From assembly GCF_900116895.1 (NCBI RefSeq), contig NZ_FPCF01000001.1:124001-188000 (forward strand): DNA of 64,000 nt, in the 5' to 3' direction. Below the pieces are notes generated by a model, which did not search any database, was not told where the DNA came from, and worked only from the letters and a program-made list of their open reading frames with translations. This DNA comes from Pseudidiomarina donghaiensis. GTDB taxonomy: Bacteria > Pseudomonadota > Gammaproteobacteria > Enterobacterales > Alteromonadaceae. Both the position numbers and the translations under genes were made by a program. Below are positions 63,807-64,000 of the stretch, piece after piece (position 1 is the first letter of the stretch; the number at the start of each line of letters is the position of its first letter).

Positions 63807-64000
63807 ATGGCCAGTCGCGGCATCAACAAAGTAATTTTAATAGGTAATTTAGGCGCCGACCCAGAAGTGCGCTACACGCAAAGCAACACAGCCATCGCCA
63901 ACCTATCTATCGCCACTAGCGAAACCTGGAAAGATAAGCAAACTGGCGAGCCACGTGAGCAAACCGAGTGGCACCGTTGTGTGGCGTACCGCCGTTTGGC
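63807..64000 (+). CDS. ssb: single-stranded DNA-binding protein (partial, C-terminus outside window)
   Basis: The first 64 residues read [20 protein letters not shown], then a stretch with [18 protein letters not shown] and [12 protein letters not shown], the OB fold of SSB. AAGGAG 8 bp before ATG 63807; an ATG at 63802 is out of frame. The gene continues beyond the window end. Confidence 0.95.
   Translation, partial: MASRGINKVILIGNLGADPEVRYTQSNTAIANLSIATSETWKDKQTGEPREQTEWHRCVAYRRL

Overview
The window reads as a contiguous chromosomal segment of a marine-type gammaproteobacterium, most probably of the order Alteromonadales (Idiomarina/Pseudidiomarina-like). This is inferred from gene order and protein character (FabR next to an acyl-CoA desaturase, the queG-nnr-tsaE-amiB-mutL-miaA-hfq-hflXKC-purA run, the four-tRNA/tufB array, the uvrA/yajR/ssb cluster); no database search was possible. 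Nearly all of it is core genome. There is no phage, IS element or CRISPR array, and no gene-free gap above about 300 bp.

Layout: 0-5.8 kb holds the fabR start, a desaturase behind two FabR-like operators, a periplasmic thioredoxin-like protein, tex, greB and a truncated CheW protein. 6-10 kb is signalling: an RsbQ-type alpha/beta hydrolase coupled to a PAS-GGDEF protein, then ompR-envZ. 10-18 kb is housekeeping and small families (sthA, nudE-cysQ, yheU-yheS, yheV, MAPEG, an M14 peptidase, DUF805-VOC-DUF1415). 18.2-19.8 kb is a motAB pair behind a sigma-28 type promoter. 19.9-33.8 kb is the queG/nnr/tsaE/amiB/mutL/miaA/hfq/hflXKC/purA superoperon region, with one extra class V aminotransferase-like gene before purA.

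33.8-57.6 kb is the translation/transcription core: tRNA-Thr, -Tyr, -Gly, -Thr and tufB; an AT-rich two-gene insert; tRNA-Trp, secE, nusG, rplKAJL, rpoBC; a three-gene insert (serine hydrolase, LytS-like kinase, LytTR regulator); then rpsL, rpsG, fusA and tufA. After tufA the S10 operon does not follow. Instead there are a solute-binding-like protein, glutaminase, uvrA, a YajR-like MFS protein and the start of ssb.

The items most worth checking: (1) both EF-Tu genes lack the same 8-residue block of the G domain, at a junction that reads differently in the two copies and is a run of ten A in one (biology or assembly artefact); (2) a D14/KAI2/RsbQ-like hydrolase translationally coupled to a PAS-diguanylate cyclase; (3) a secreted six-cysteine protein paired with a CGFS thioredoxin-fold protein, inserted between tufB and tRNA-Trp; (4) a serine beta-lactamase-fold protein in one operon with a LytS/LytTR two-component system; (5) a dispersed heptad-built palindromic repeat family in intergenic regions.
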